DNA from: Blastomussa wellsi
Taxonomy: Eukaryota > Cnidaria > Anthozoa > Scleractinia > Plerogyridae
Assembly: GCA_947652115.1 (NCBI GenBank)
Contig: OX393562.1
Span: forward strand, 22,842,923 to 22,906,922
DNA: 64,000 nt
Direction: 5' to 3'
The number at the start of each line of letters is the position of its first letter. Position 1 is the first letter of the stretch. The translations under genes were made by a program, and so were the position numbers. Of this stretch, positions 13,788 to 27,300 are shown piece after piece. The notes beneath the pieces are model-generated. The model worked only from the letters and a program-made list of their open reading frames with translations. It searched no databases and was not told the origin of the DNA.

Positions 13788-16700
13788 TATTGATAAAGAT
13801 TGATCTTGAGAAACATTAAAAGAAAATTAAAGATAATTAAAAGAAAATTAACGATAGAAATATTACATGACGTTTCATTGACCTCATGTCATCATTGTCG
13901 AATGTGAAGGAATTAACATAACTGGCATTAGTTTCTGAAGTAAACTTTTATTTCATCTAGACATGTTGAACGACTAATTTATGAATTAAAGAGCTTATCA
14001 GCCATAATAAACTGATCTCAAATCAAACTTCAAAACAGAAATATTTTTTGCAGCTTCGCGTGCCATTTTATCAGCACAAAAAAACGCTGAAACTTCACAC
14101 AAATCTTTAAAAAAAATTGAAATACTTTCGTAAAAGGTAGGTTTACATTGTGTACAGCAGTCAATGTCAATATTTCAATAGCGATGTAGTATTTTGTCGC
14201 GACAGTGAAGCGATAATTTGAGATGATAAATTCCTTTACAAATCATGGTTGCGTGAAACAGCCCGAAAAAAATCAATGCTTTCTACACTTTCCTTTACTT
14301 TAAATCTTAACAAAAATTCTCCTTTCTACTTTCTGAAGCAATGAAACTAAATCTTAAACAACTCTCAAGACCAAAAGAGGCTAAATAAAATACCTTTTAA
14401 CACAAAAGACGGGAAGTCTTGATCAGATAAGCACGTGTTTAAATATGCCAAATCTGTTCACTCCAAAAAGCATAAAATTCCGAACTAAAGATTGAAAGAT
14501 GAAAGAAACTTGAAATAAACATTGCTTCACATTAAATTTCACTCAGGAAGAAGTCGAGAAATGTACTCCAAATCATCAAAATATTGAAAATTTTAAAGTC
14601 GAGAAATTCTGCATGCGTAATCAGCTTACTCCCATTTCACTCGGCTTCACGCTAAAAGCGGAAAGTTCTAATTTTAGAGGACAGCTTTTGCAGTCAATTT
14701 ATAACTCAATGGCTTTACCGATCCTTCTAAAACTTCTATCCAAATTTAAAGCAATATTGTACATTGCCATTCTGTTTTCAAAAGTCTTGAGAAGCCTCAT
14801 TAACTTTGTGCAGGTCCGTGATTTGAATTAAAAACACATTTCTAAGCGCCATGACATCATGTCTTCATGGCCGTGGAGGACAAGATGGATCCTTCATCAG
14901 CAACGTTTTAGCACTCTGTACTCCATATTTTTCTATTTTAAAATGACTTAAAAATTAATCGGTGTCTCTTCTTTTCAAATGCCAAAGAAAGCATTTTCCG
15001 TGTTTAGAATGGAAAACACAGCCTTTGAAGTTTGTAAACACATCGCACATCGCGCCATGGTTTAATTGACTATACACTGTACATGTTCTACATACATTCA
15101 GTGGCATAAAATCAACTCAACTGACTTCTTCGTGAATTACATAGGTTAGAATTGATTTTAGTGTAATTGTGGGAGGTTGAGGGAACTAAATTATATTTAC
15201 AATTATTTTTAACTCGCCTATGTTGTACATATATAATATTATATAAGATATTATTATTGTTATTATTATCATCATTGCTATTGTTATCATTATTATCATT
15301 ACATGTTCATGAATAAAACTTGATTAAATACTTTTCATACAAACTTGAATCTTACAAATATCTGGTAAAAAATATAAAACTTTTGTTGTTCCTTTTTTAA
15401 TGAGTGTTTTTTCCGTGAAATAATTTCTGTAATTTACTATTGTTATCATCATCATCATCGTCAACAACAACATTGACATCATCGTCGTTCTCATCATCAA
15501 CAACAACAACAACAACAACATCATCATCATTACTATCATCATCATCATCATTGTTATTACTCTTATCATCTTCTCAAAATAAATAGTTTCTGTTTTTTTT
15601 GAGAACCCAAAAGGATCTAAACAGCTTATTGACCTTGTTGTGGTTCAATTTTACCCTTGGTGAATGTACACTTTGTTTTTTCCTTTGTTCTGGTGTATGA
15701 CAATATATGTTAATGAATATAAAACAAAGGCAAAGACCAGATTTTACCAAGGGTAAAATTAAACCACAACATTCTTTCATTGAGCAAATAACCATAAAAT
15801 GTTGAAGTTACATTGAGCATTGTATAAGAACCAGCATTGTACAATTTGAATCATTTGATGATCTTGCCAAGTCCATTTTTTCTATGATCATCTTTTTTCT
15901 AAAGGAGCTGTGTACAAAAGTATATGTAATGAACATTGCAATTCACTTTAGTTACCTAGCGATGAGATTAAAAAGAATGGCATAAGTTAAGGAATAACGT
16001 AGTATTGAAGTTCTGCCAGTTGAGGTGCACAAAGTTGCTGGGGATGGTCAAAAACTTGTACTATTCATGAATTTACATTTACCTTCTTGCAGAAGACTAC
16101 AAAATGCTCTTTTGGGTGGTCTTTGAACAATGTGATTTTTTTGTAATTGTATAGGTTACAGACTTCTAGCAGTTTGTTCTGCACATAGAGACAAGTTTTC
16201 GACAAAGTCAGCAGGTAAGTGTATATATGTGTAAAATTAATACCTTGTTACAAGAAATCTTTGTGACAATTTAATTTCACAATTTTTGTGAACTTGTGAA
16301 ACTCCAAAATCGTGAAATAAACTTGTCACAAAAAATTCATGTAATAAGGTATTTACAAGGTCAAATACTTTAAAAAGACTGAAAACTGACTTAACTCACC
16401 ATGATGATAACTTAGGTTTATTAGAGAACGTTCAGTTTTATCCTTTTATAGTTTTGATTAGCCTTGTAAATAGCTGTTTAATAATCAGTGAATATTTATG
16501 GGCAAGCACTTGATGTGTATCTTGATCAGTTTTAAACTCCTAACATCCCTTATTGTCTCGGAAGTATGATGATCTTGTTAATGGCTTGTACACTGTTTAC
16601 TAAATCACTCATGGACTTCAAACTTGTTGTACTCAAAGCAGTCTTACTTGATGGGCAGAAGAAGACCTGCATTATTCTTGTGCACTGCAAAACTGGCTTC

Positions 16701-19700
16701 AAAAGATATATTTGCATCTTTACTTGCATGGCAGTCAAGCATGCAAAATAGAAATTTGCTTGTGATTATTTATGATTTTAGTCTTGTTGTCATTTACACG
16801 TAGCAAAGATCATAATTACTGGAATGGTGGACAAGCCACAATTATGTTGGTGTAAAACAGACTTAGTGAAAAAGAAAAATGACTATGAACTGTTTGATTG
16901 TTTAATTATCAAAAAATTGTGGTTGTGTATTTTGATGTGAAATATTGTTAAGGTAACTAAGTCATTAAAAGCATAATAATTATGCTGAGTGCCTCAACAC
17001 AAAACATTAACTAATGCTGTCATTCAAGTGTTTCAAGTAACATGACAGCAAACCTGCATAATGCATGAAGTATTGCTATGTTTGACAATGTTGATAACAT
17101 TTATTAATGAATTGTTTTTTGTTGAGTTTAAAAGGATCAAAGTTCATGTTGCTGACAAAAAAACTATTCAAATGAACACTTAATTTACAAGAAATGGCAT
17201 TATTTATATTTGCCTTGGAAAGGTTTTTAATCTGATATTGTTAGATAATATTGATCGTGTGCTATTCACAGCTATGTTGGGTGTGTGGTGTGAAGATCTT
17301 GGCAGACTTTTGTTACTCCGACACCAGAAGCAAAGAAATGTTGATACACAGAAGACAACCGGCTACCCCACAGGGCCAGCTAGCAAGCTCGCTCAAATGA
17401 ATCAGTTAAATCAGATGAGTCAGTTAAATCAGCTCACCAACAAGTATGTCATCTATTATATATTTATATTTTTCAAATATTTTTTTGTTTTTGCAGCCTT
17501 GGCGTTAAATGCGTAAGATTGGTCACGCATTAACGTATAGCTTGGTGCATCCTTTGTTTTCACAGTGTTTTACTCTCTTTAGTTCATACTGATCTGTAGC
17601 ACAAGCAGTTTGAAATATTTTGGGATTGCTGGCAAATTGATTTGTTTTCCTGTGAAATAGATGCAATTAAGCTAGCATTAACCACATATTTAAAGTCAGC
17701 TTAATAAGTCATTACCATAACACATGCTCAGGATACACATTCACTGATGGAACTTGTGTGAAGAAATTCTACTCCTACCACACATGCAACACTGTCATGC
17801 TAATTTGCAGACATTGATTGAATAAGATTGTTAGTACTGTTAAATACGACTAAGGTTTCTTGTGACTTGACTGTATTAGGCTAGAGAAATTTGTGCTACT
17901 GCACCATGCAGTGGTCTTAACAATGTTGATTAATATAGACCATAACCTTAGAGTTTCGTCCCTCTGTATCTGGCATCGTTGCACAGGTCTTAGATCTAAA
18001 CACTGACCCCCAAAGAAATTGTTTTTGGAGATCAGTAATAAATCTTTGTGTATAATGTGTATTTTATATCAATACTGTACACTGTTTTTAAGATGATTAA
18101 GTGTTTTGAAATTTGTGACAGCCAAGCTCTACGTGTTTCTCCAGTGTTGCACAAACAATATTTCTACCCCTTTTAAAACTTTCAGATGTGATTAAAATTT
18201 CAAAGTGATAATCTAGATAGTTCTGAAGCGAATTATAATTACATTGATGGCGAAATCTAGATCACCTGTTTTCTAAGATGTATTCTTTGTCTGTTAACAT
18301 TATCAAGAACATTGTTAACATTGTTAAGAACATTGTCACTACATCATTTAGAGCTAATATTTGGAAAAATTATTTCTAAATGCATGCCCTGTAATTATAA
18401 ATTATTTTGGGTTGTCCATGAAAGCTAAAAGATGTCTTATATTGATACAGACCTAAATTCAAGTATCGAATGAGTCACTGTCTTTTACATGATATTGTGG
18501 AAGTAAATTAGCTGAGCACTCTATTTCCTTTCAAACTTCTATCATATGATTACTATCAAGATCACTAGAGTGGTAATATGTAGTGACTAAATTTTGTCTC
18601 GTGCTGCATCAATCTAGATCACGTGGATTTTTAACTTTTATCACATGGACACTATTTATTCATCAGGAAAGCCAACATAAAGCTTAATGACTCTTGGATA
18701 CTCTCTTCTGTAAAACTCAGCATGGAACCCTTAAACATTTAATAAAACCTGCCTTTTTAGGGTCGATTTCATATACATCTTCTGCGTTTTCTGACTCTTT
18801 TCCCCTGGTAGCTTAGTTGTTGTTCACTTACATTATGGAAAAGCAATGTTTAGTGGCCATTAAGTGGCTCTCAAAAAAAGACACTTGCAAACATGGACCA
18901 CATGTTTGCTTTGTTTCAATGGCATGTCGGAACACTAGCTAAGAGGCTGACCATTTAACTTTTGGGGGGGGGGGAGTGGGTGTGTGGGTGATTAGCTTTT
19001 TTTGTCTGACCATAAACTGGAATTAATGTGTAGCACAATTAGATCGCGTCCCCTGCTTCGTAAGTGTTCTTCCCGCCAAGCTGCTATTGTACTTTGTACT
19101 TAACCATGGCGTGATTTCCCATCTTGCAAAATAGCCAATCAAGGTTTAGTCTGCACGTGTTCACTGATTGTCGGCCAATTAGCTCCATGCTATCTTACCT
19201 TGCTTACGCATGAGTACTTATACCGCAGTCAATCTTCGCTCCCATATCTGAATTTTGCTGCTTCTCATCTAAAGCAGCTATTTCACTCCCACCTTCCGCA
19301 GTCAATTCATTTAAAACTACCTTTAAGTCCTACTCTCAGGGAATTTCACTGTTACACAGGCCTCTATTGCGTCTGTTGCAATTGTTAGTTTTAATATTCC
19401 ATAGATCTTATAACAAAAAAGAAACTCTTGTAATTAACTATTGTTGTTAATAATAATAAGTGTTGCTGGAGACAACCCTTCAATCCCACAATGAAGCAAT
19501 GCCTGGGTTGCCTTAGCTTGGGTGAAAAATGGGGTCACATCCACCTCCCCTCGCTATCATCCCTCCGGGAGTTTGGCATAGGAACACACCTCTGTGCCCC
19601 GTGACACCCATCTCACGGTCTTATATGTCACTCGCTGACACTAGCTCTGAGTACTGGCCTCGCCTGTGGCAGGCAGCTCTCTGGTCCTGGACAACACTTG

Positions 19701-21297
19701 GCCCCCTACCTTTCTCCCACAAGAAATGTGTCTTTTATTGTAGGTGACATTGTTTTTAAAAAAAATTCCTGCAAGCACTCATCAGAAGAAAAAAATTGCA
19801 TGTGCAGCGCAAATGAAAAAAAAAAACAATTCCTGCACGGCTCTAAGAAAGAAAAAAAATGTTACAAAGGGGAAAAAATTATCCTGCAGAGAGCTGAGAA
19901 GGAAAAAAGTATCCTGCCCACCAGGTTTCTAGAAAAAAATTCTTGCTGACCAGAAATCAAAAATCTTGTCTTCAAAGAGCTACGCATGCGTGATCATTTT
20001 CTTTCGGCAAATACTGTAGAATAACAGTTGGAGAACCAATGAGATTCAAGGATTTCCAAAAGAACACAGCTGATTTTCTACTAATCACTTGAGAAAAGTG
20101 TGATCTGGTGCACTACCTGGAGTCAAGGCCATAATTATTGATAATCAACAACTTTCCTAACGTAGCTGATACATTATTTTACAGTGATGCATCAACTGTC
20201 GTGTGGCCGCAGACTACACAGGGTCATGGTCAACAGCAGCCTTCCTTGTCTGTTGTGACGACGGTGTGGGGTGTCACGTCCTCTATGACAAATGGAACAG
20301 CCAACATGACACATGACCCCACCAATCCTGGCATTCCAACTACAAACACTGTCAACTCTGTGGGACATCCATATCTCTCAACCTCTGCAAATCCTAAGCA
20401 ATATGCACAATCAGGTAAAGAAGTTTAACCTTACAGGCATTGTGTTAGATATCTTTTCTAGTGAATTGTTTACTTGGTCCCAAAGAAACTACATTATAAA
20501 CCTATGATCTCCATCGAGGGGCATTGTTGCATTTGAGAATGTATTGCTTCAAACAGACTGGTATATTTGTTCATGAATTTGCATGGGCAAGCACCCTTTT
20601 ATTTATGGGGAAAAAACAGGGAAGTTTGGATTTGTTTTTCTGTAGTAAAGTGATGCAGCCAAGATTGCAGTTACAAAAAGAACCTGATAAGACACAGAAA
20701 CACCAGAAGAAGCTGACAAAGCAAAGAAGAGTATTCCAGCAATCGTGGAAAAAAATACCCGTGACTTAAATATGACAAGGAAAATGTAGATTACTTCATA
20801 GAAAGATGCCATGGCGAGTGAAAACAAAATTTGCCAAACAGGTCACCAAATTGGCTGCCAGCACAGTGCAAAGGACACACGTCCTAAAACGTCTGCAAAT
20901 TTGTCGAATTGCCCATCCTGCTATCTGCTTGCATGTAAATCATAGTTTTACATACATACATACATACTTTATTATATACTTTAGTATAGTACAATGTAGG
21001 TTAAATTAAGGGCAGTCAGAGGCTGATGTGGGCCTACTGTCAAACTATGTTACAAACTAATTTGGTTTTATCAACTGGGTTGATAATGTCAATTGGCCAC
21101 CGTAAAGAGATTCAAGAGCTGACGTTTCGAGCGTTAGCCCTTCGTCGGAGCGAAGCGTTAGCCCTTCGTCGTTAGCCCTTCATCCATTCGCTCCGACGAA
21201 GAGCTAACACTCGAAACGTCAGCTCTTGAATCTCTTTATGGTGGCCAATTGACATTATCAACCCAGTTGATAAAACCAAATTATATTGTTATACTTT

Positions 21298-21339
<42 letters not shown>

Positions 21340-24300
21340 CTATTCATACGTTACAAATTGCTTGTTGTGTTATAACTTTGACATCTTCAATCGGGAAGCT
21401 GCTATTTGAAAACCACATTTCATAATTGAGGTAACTTTCAATTACACCTATTTGACCATACTGTACAGTAGTAAACTTGTATTCTGTGTTTATCTTTGTC
21501 ACCTGTTTCGTTAATCGTTTATTTGAGACATAGATAGTGTTTGTCAGTAAAGTTAAGGTTACTTCAAACCTTTGCGAGTGTCCTCCAGAAAAAAATTCCT
21601 GTACGCGCAGTTTTCAATTTTACCAATAGTGACCTTGAATGATTTTATATCTTTTCTTTATGAGATCCTTAATATAAGGCTAACCTCTGGGTTTCCTTTT
21701 TCTCAATAACTACGTATTTGTATGTTATTTTGAAATAAAGTATTGTATTGTATTGTAGGGGAATCCCCACAAACTGTATATCCCCACAACAGAAAGGTTA
21801 TAAAATGTAGAATTCAATAAAATTATCTTTTGTTTTGGCTTTTGCTTTCCAAAGGCAGCAGAGGCCGTCAACTCCAAAATTGCCGACTGTTGTTCCAGCG
21901 AATTAACCGGGTATCAAATACGATCGTTCAGGCAAAATAACTGTGCAGTGTTAATCACAAAGCATCAATCTCCAAAAACTTGTCAGCATTTTCTCTTATT
22001 TCTAGTGATTATCTTTTCATAGATCTGCCAAGTTCGACTATTGAAAAATTCCTGTTGCACTAGAGGCTGCCATGCGGAAAGTATTTAAAATAAAGGAATT
22101 CGCCAACAGGCTTTTGTTATCCATATATCAGTGAATGTTCTGACCAAATTTCATGGAAAACTGTCAAATCTGCATACCCTATTAATTCGCTGGAACGTCA
22201 GTTGGTCGTTTTGGAGTTGACGACCTCTGCCGCCTTTGGAAAGAAAAGCCAAAACAAAACATAATTTTATCAAATGCTACATTTTATAACCTTTGTGTTG
22301 ATATATAGTTTGTGGGGGTTGCCTTGAAAACAGCGCGTGTACAACTTTTTTCTGGAGGGCAATCGCGAGGGTTGGAAGTAACCTCAATCTGTGTACCATC
22401 TATATATTTTGATTCCATTTCCATAACAACCCAGTTTGTTTCTTAAATGGCCCACGTTTTTGGTCTTAATGGGCTCTTGGGCTCCAAAGAGCTAAATCCT
22501 GGTGAAAACACTGTATAATATCTAACATGTGTTCATCGTTATAAAAATCTATTCTGGGGTGGTTGATGTTTTACAGGTGGCTATCCAGCAAGACCGGGGA
22601 GCAGGCTACCCCAAGAAACAACACCCACTGCTGCGCAGAACTACTTGCAGCGACAGAACAGTTACCCTGCTGCTGCAAACACGCCCAGTGTACCTCCAGG
22701 AAGTAACCATTATTATCCCCAACAGAACTCAGTTCCACCCAATGCCTCCCCATTTCCACAACCAACTGCCAATCCAGCAGCGGCCGCAGCAGCTGCTGCA
22801 GTTGCAGCAGCAGCTGCTACAGCAACAGCAACTGCTACAGCGACGGCGACCGCTGCCCTTCAGGATCAGCAGCAGATGGGTAAATATAGTTAAGACGGAA
22901 TCCATCAGGAAGTTGAGTAATATTTATTTAAGTTGGACAAAAATTGAGTACCAGAACAATTTAAATCGTATTGCATTATTTTTTACCCCTAATAAAAGGT
23001 AAAGATGCAAGTAATTATTTGTGATAACACCGACAAGCCCGAGAAAATGAATTTTAAAGATCACAAGCTGTAGGCAAAATATAACGTGTAGCCATTTTGT
23101 AAAATCGTCTTAAAGCGATTCAGTGGAATTATAGTGGAACTTCGAAATTTGTTTTCCATGTTTGGTGTTGTTAGAAAAGATTTCTTTTGATAAGATATTT
23201 GAAGCAGTAACTCAAAAGTTTGCAATAAGGTGTAAATAATTTTGGTACAACAATTTCTTATCAGAGACTGAGAAAATGAATTTCAAAGCTGGCAAGCTAT
23301 AGGAAAAATCTCACATCTTTTAAGCGATTCAGTGGAAATCAGTGGAACTTCGAAACATTTTTTCGATGTTTGCTGTTGTTAGAAAATATTTCTCCTGATA
23401 ATATATTTGAAGTAGTAACACAAAAGCTTGCAATAAAGTGTAAATAATTTTGGTACATAATTTTGTCCGATAAATGCTCGAAGTCCTAACGGATTCCGTC
23501 TTAATATGGAAATATGTGATTGCATCTCGGCAAAAGTTATTGCCTGAAGCCATAGTTTCACTGGTGCACATTGACAGGAATTAGCATCGAGGGTTAGGTC
23601 GTTCAAAGCATGATTAAGCCAATCCAGGGTATTTTCATTGTCATTTCTCTTTATATTTTCTGCCCTTCAACTAATCTCTAACAACACAGAATAATTATAA
23701 TCAATAAAAACACTTTTACTGCCAGAGAAGCTTATTCCTCAGTGGATGTTTTATTGTGGGCTAGGGCTAATCAGATTTTGAACACCTTGTCCCAGTACTG
23801 CAACCGAAGTACAGTAACAATGCTTAGCAAGCAGCTAGATTGAGTACTGTAGGTATATTTAAAAACGAAATGGCTCTAAAAACCTGGTACATTGTGCTCT
23901 ATCTTTTTGTACTTACTTTGAGATCTTCACACATTCTTTCTGCAGGAGATTATGGCTTCCCTCCAGGACAAAGCCAATATCCTCCAAATCAAGCCAATCA
24001 CCCACAACATCCACCACCACCTTACCAGCGCAGCAACAGCTTTCCTCAATATCCACAGTCATTCTCTCAACAGCAGCAGCAGCAGCAGCAGCAGCAAACT
24101 GGCAGTCAACAGGGAATGCAAAAACCCAGCTCCAACATGAGCAGGGCACAATATCTACAGGAGTTCATGCTGAGAAAGCAACAGCAGCAACAACAACAAA
24201 TGCAGCAGCAACAACAGCAACAAATGCAGCAGCATTATAAGCAACAATACCCTGGGCAATTTGGGGTGAGGTGCACTGTTATTGCCCAACTTGTTCAAAG

Positions 24301-27300
24301 TCATGGGACTGTGTGCTTTTGTTTTCTATTGAATTTTGCAATGAAATAAGAGCTTTCCTTTTGCGGGCATTAGAAGACCCACCATGACAAAAATTTAAGT
24401 TTCAAGAATAATATTCCATCTTGAAACTATCAATCAAGAAATATAGATACAGAATGTGCTCTACTAATTCTTCCATCTGTTGTTTCTTTTCACTGTGGTT
24501 TCATTTGTTAGTAGTTTAATATGCGGTCATCCTTGACTGGCTCATTACCAGTCTGGCAACTTAAATTGCAGCCACTGTCTGATTTTTTAGTAAAAAAATA
24601 CTGCTAAAAGTAACATTGAATGCTTTTTCTTTTGTTTTAGCAGCAGGGTGGCTTTCAAATGCCTTCATCATATCCAGCACAGAGTGGCTACCAACAGCAG
24701 CCAACACCACCCCCTCCTTATACACCGAGCATGAGTCCCATGTCTCAGATAAATCAACAAATGGGACACATGATACAAGCAAACCAAGTCAACCAATCAG
24801 TGGGGCAGATGAACCAGCCCATCGGACCACAGATGGGTCAAATGCCACCCATAGGGACGGTGAACCAGATAACTCAAATGAATCCCATGGGCCAAATGCC
24901 GCAAGTACCACAGCCACCCCAGGTCCCTGCAATGGGACAGATGGCCCAAGCAGGAATGTATGGCTCTCACATGCCACAGCAAGGGCCACGGCCCATGACA
25001 AGACGGCGCAAAAGTACGCTTCAGTACCAGAATGCTTCAATGGCAAATGCCCTTTCTCCACCGGTCACACCCGGAGCCATGCCTAGCCCATACATGAGTA
25101 TTAGTGACGTCAGTGGTAATCCTCCAAACTGTTATGATATTAAACCCCAGATTGTCAACACTTCCTCGCCGCAGGGTTATGAGGACATCAAGCCTCCAAG
25201 GTTAAATAGTAAGTAGGCAGTAATGTCTAGGGAGGCTTGATGGTGGATCAGTTCTTGGCTGTAGACTTCCTATAAGGGTGCTGTGTCACCTGCGTTTGAA
25301 CGCAGAAGCCCTCAAACATGCACTGAGAAATGTCTTAGTGTAACAAAATTATTCTATACGGCTTTAAGGCTATCTATTGCCAGTTTGTGGTTTGCTCAGT
25401 TTTGCAAGGTCTTGATCCTTTTTCTCGTGTCATCCTTATAACCATTAAATAATTTGATATTGATCTGTGGCCATCTATACTGATAGGAACTTTAAAAACA
25501 TATCTATTCATAATCAGATTATCCCCATCAGATTCTCCCAAACTCTTTACGCAGTGTAAGTTTTGGTAAGACATGTACGCACTTAAATTTCTGGGCTTGT
25601 TTCGCTTTTCTGATTGTGTACTTTATTTATCTACCGGATGCTGATCTTAGTTAATATGTTTTTTGTTTTAACTATACTCAGGTGAAAATGATGTGATAAG
25701 ACTAACTTTCCCTGTGCGGGATGGCATAGTCCTTGCTCCATTCAGGCTGGAGCACAATTTAGCTGTCAGCAATCACGTGTTCCATCTTAGAGACTCTGTT
25801 CATCAGACGCTCATGATGAGGTAATGTTCAGCAATTTTGTTTCATTGCGTAATAGTTATATGGTTGAAATATGCACAGAAAGTCCTGTCTGTCAGGCTTC
25901 ATGTAGTGATGTTTAAATCCATTGCTTACCAGAAGGCAGGTTACAGTTTGAACTTTTTAGATGGCGGATGTCGCAAGGTCTGCAGGTGAACACACTATTT
26001 TCTAGCTTTTGCATCCTGCGCAGTTGCGAAATAAGTACAGGAAGAATGTAAAACTTTGCTAAGATGTGACAGATCCAAGGATGTGTGAAAAATATTGTTT
26101 GTGCATAACTAAATAGAGAAGATGGTAAATAGGTAGGCTCCTTAGGCTGTTCTTATATTGGTGTGGTTTTATTTTCTAGACCTGATCTTGAACTTCAATT
26201 CAAATGTTATCACCATGAAGATAAACAGATGTACACCAACTGGCCAGCATCAGTCACTGTCAGTGTGAATGCTAATCCCCTTATTATTGAAAGGGTGAGT
26301 ATAACGAGTACAGTACTGTGAATTTATCAGTCCCCGCTATTGTCACAGCATCCCTTTGGTCTCAGTATTGCACAGAATGATTTTGTCGCCAATGGCAACC
26401 TTTTTAAAATGCTTAGATACATCTTACCACTAAATTTAGTGACATGCAACATGTTGAATCAAAACTCCTGCAACCAGATGGCAATAGTAGATGGTGACCT
26501 TATGCTTTTGTAAGGTGTTTGTTTAAGCAAACCTTTCAGAGGCATTTAATATTATAATCAAACGTTTCCACCTAGTGCAAGGTTGTTATGAAGTATCACT
26601 GAATTAAATGGTAACAACAGATGAAAAGTGCAAATTGGTATCAGCTACAGTAATAATTAAGTATGATCAGTTGGACCATCATCAGGGTGTGTTTTCTGCA
26701 ACTGTAATAATTATACCACAATATTATATAATGTTCAGAGTCGCATCCTTATTTAAGCTGGTTAGGTGCACAGGAATCTTGACTGCAACTGTATGATTTA
26801 GAGGATTTTTCAATTCACATCTGAACATGTGTTGTGTTTTAAAAGAAGTTCTCCATGTGAGTATTTTGTTGAGTATTTGCGATTGATTTAGTGTTTTTCA
26901 TTTATATTTCAGCAAGGAGACAACAAAACATCACATAAACCTCTTCATTTGAAAAACGTGTGTAAACCTGGCAGGAATACCATACAGATAACAGTAACAG
27001 CATGTTGTTGTGTGAGTATAATTGTCAACAACAATGTTGGTCGACAGCAAACTTAACTTGTTTCCAAACATTCAGAAGTTATCAAAATCATGTCGTGATA
27101 ATTAATGCTTTTCCTTTCAGTCGCACCTCTTTGTCCTTCAGTTGGTTCATAGGCCTTCAGTCAGCTCTGTTTTACAGAGCTTGTTACGCAAACGGCTTTT
27201 ACCAGCTGAACACTGTATCACAAAAAGTAAGTGTCACAGAATCACAGTATATGTTGTACATTTAGTTTAGCAGGGATGGAAATAATTTCGGTAGAGCCTC

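Noticed and set aside
15324..15569. Met/Leu-rich 81-residue reverse frame
   Set aside because: Translation of a CAT/CAA microsatellite.
19529..19949. Overlapping frames rich in Pro then Lys
   Set aside because: They cross a degenerate A-rich tandem motif and lack homology or splice support within the ZMIZ gene.
24616..25086. 156-residue Thr/Ser/Pro-rich frame overlapping ZMIZ exon 9
   Set aside because: It is the +2 shadow of the ZMIZ coding frame and starts in the intron; the real frame is fixed by splice phase and homology.
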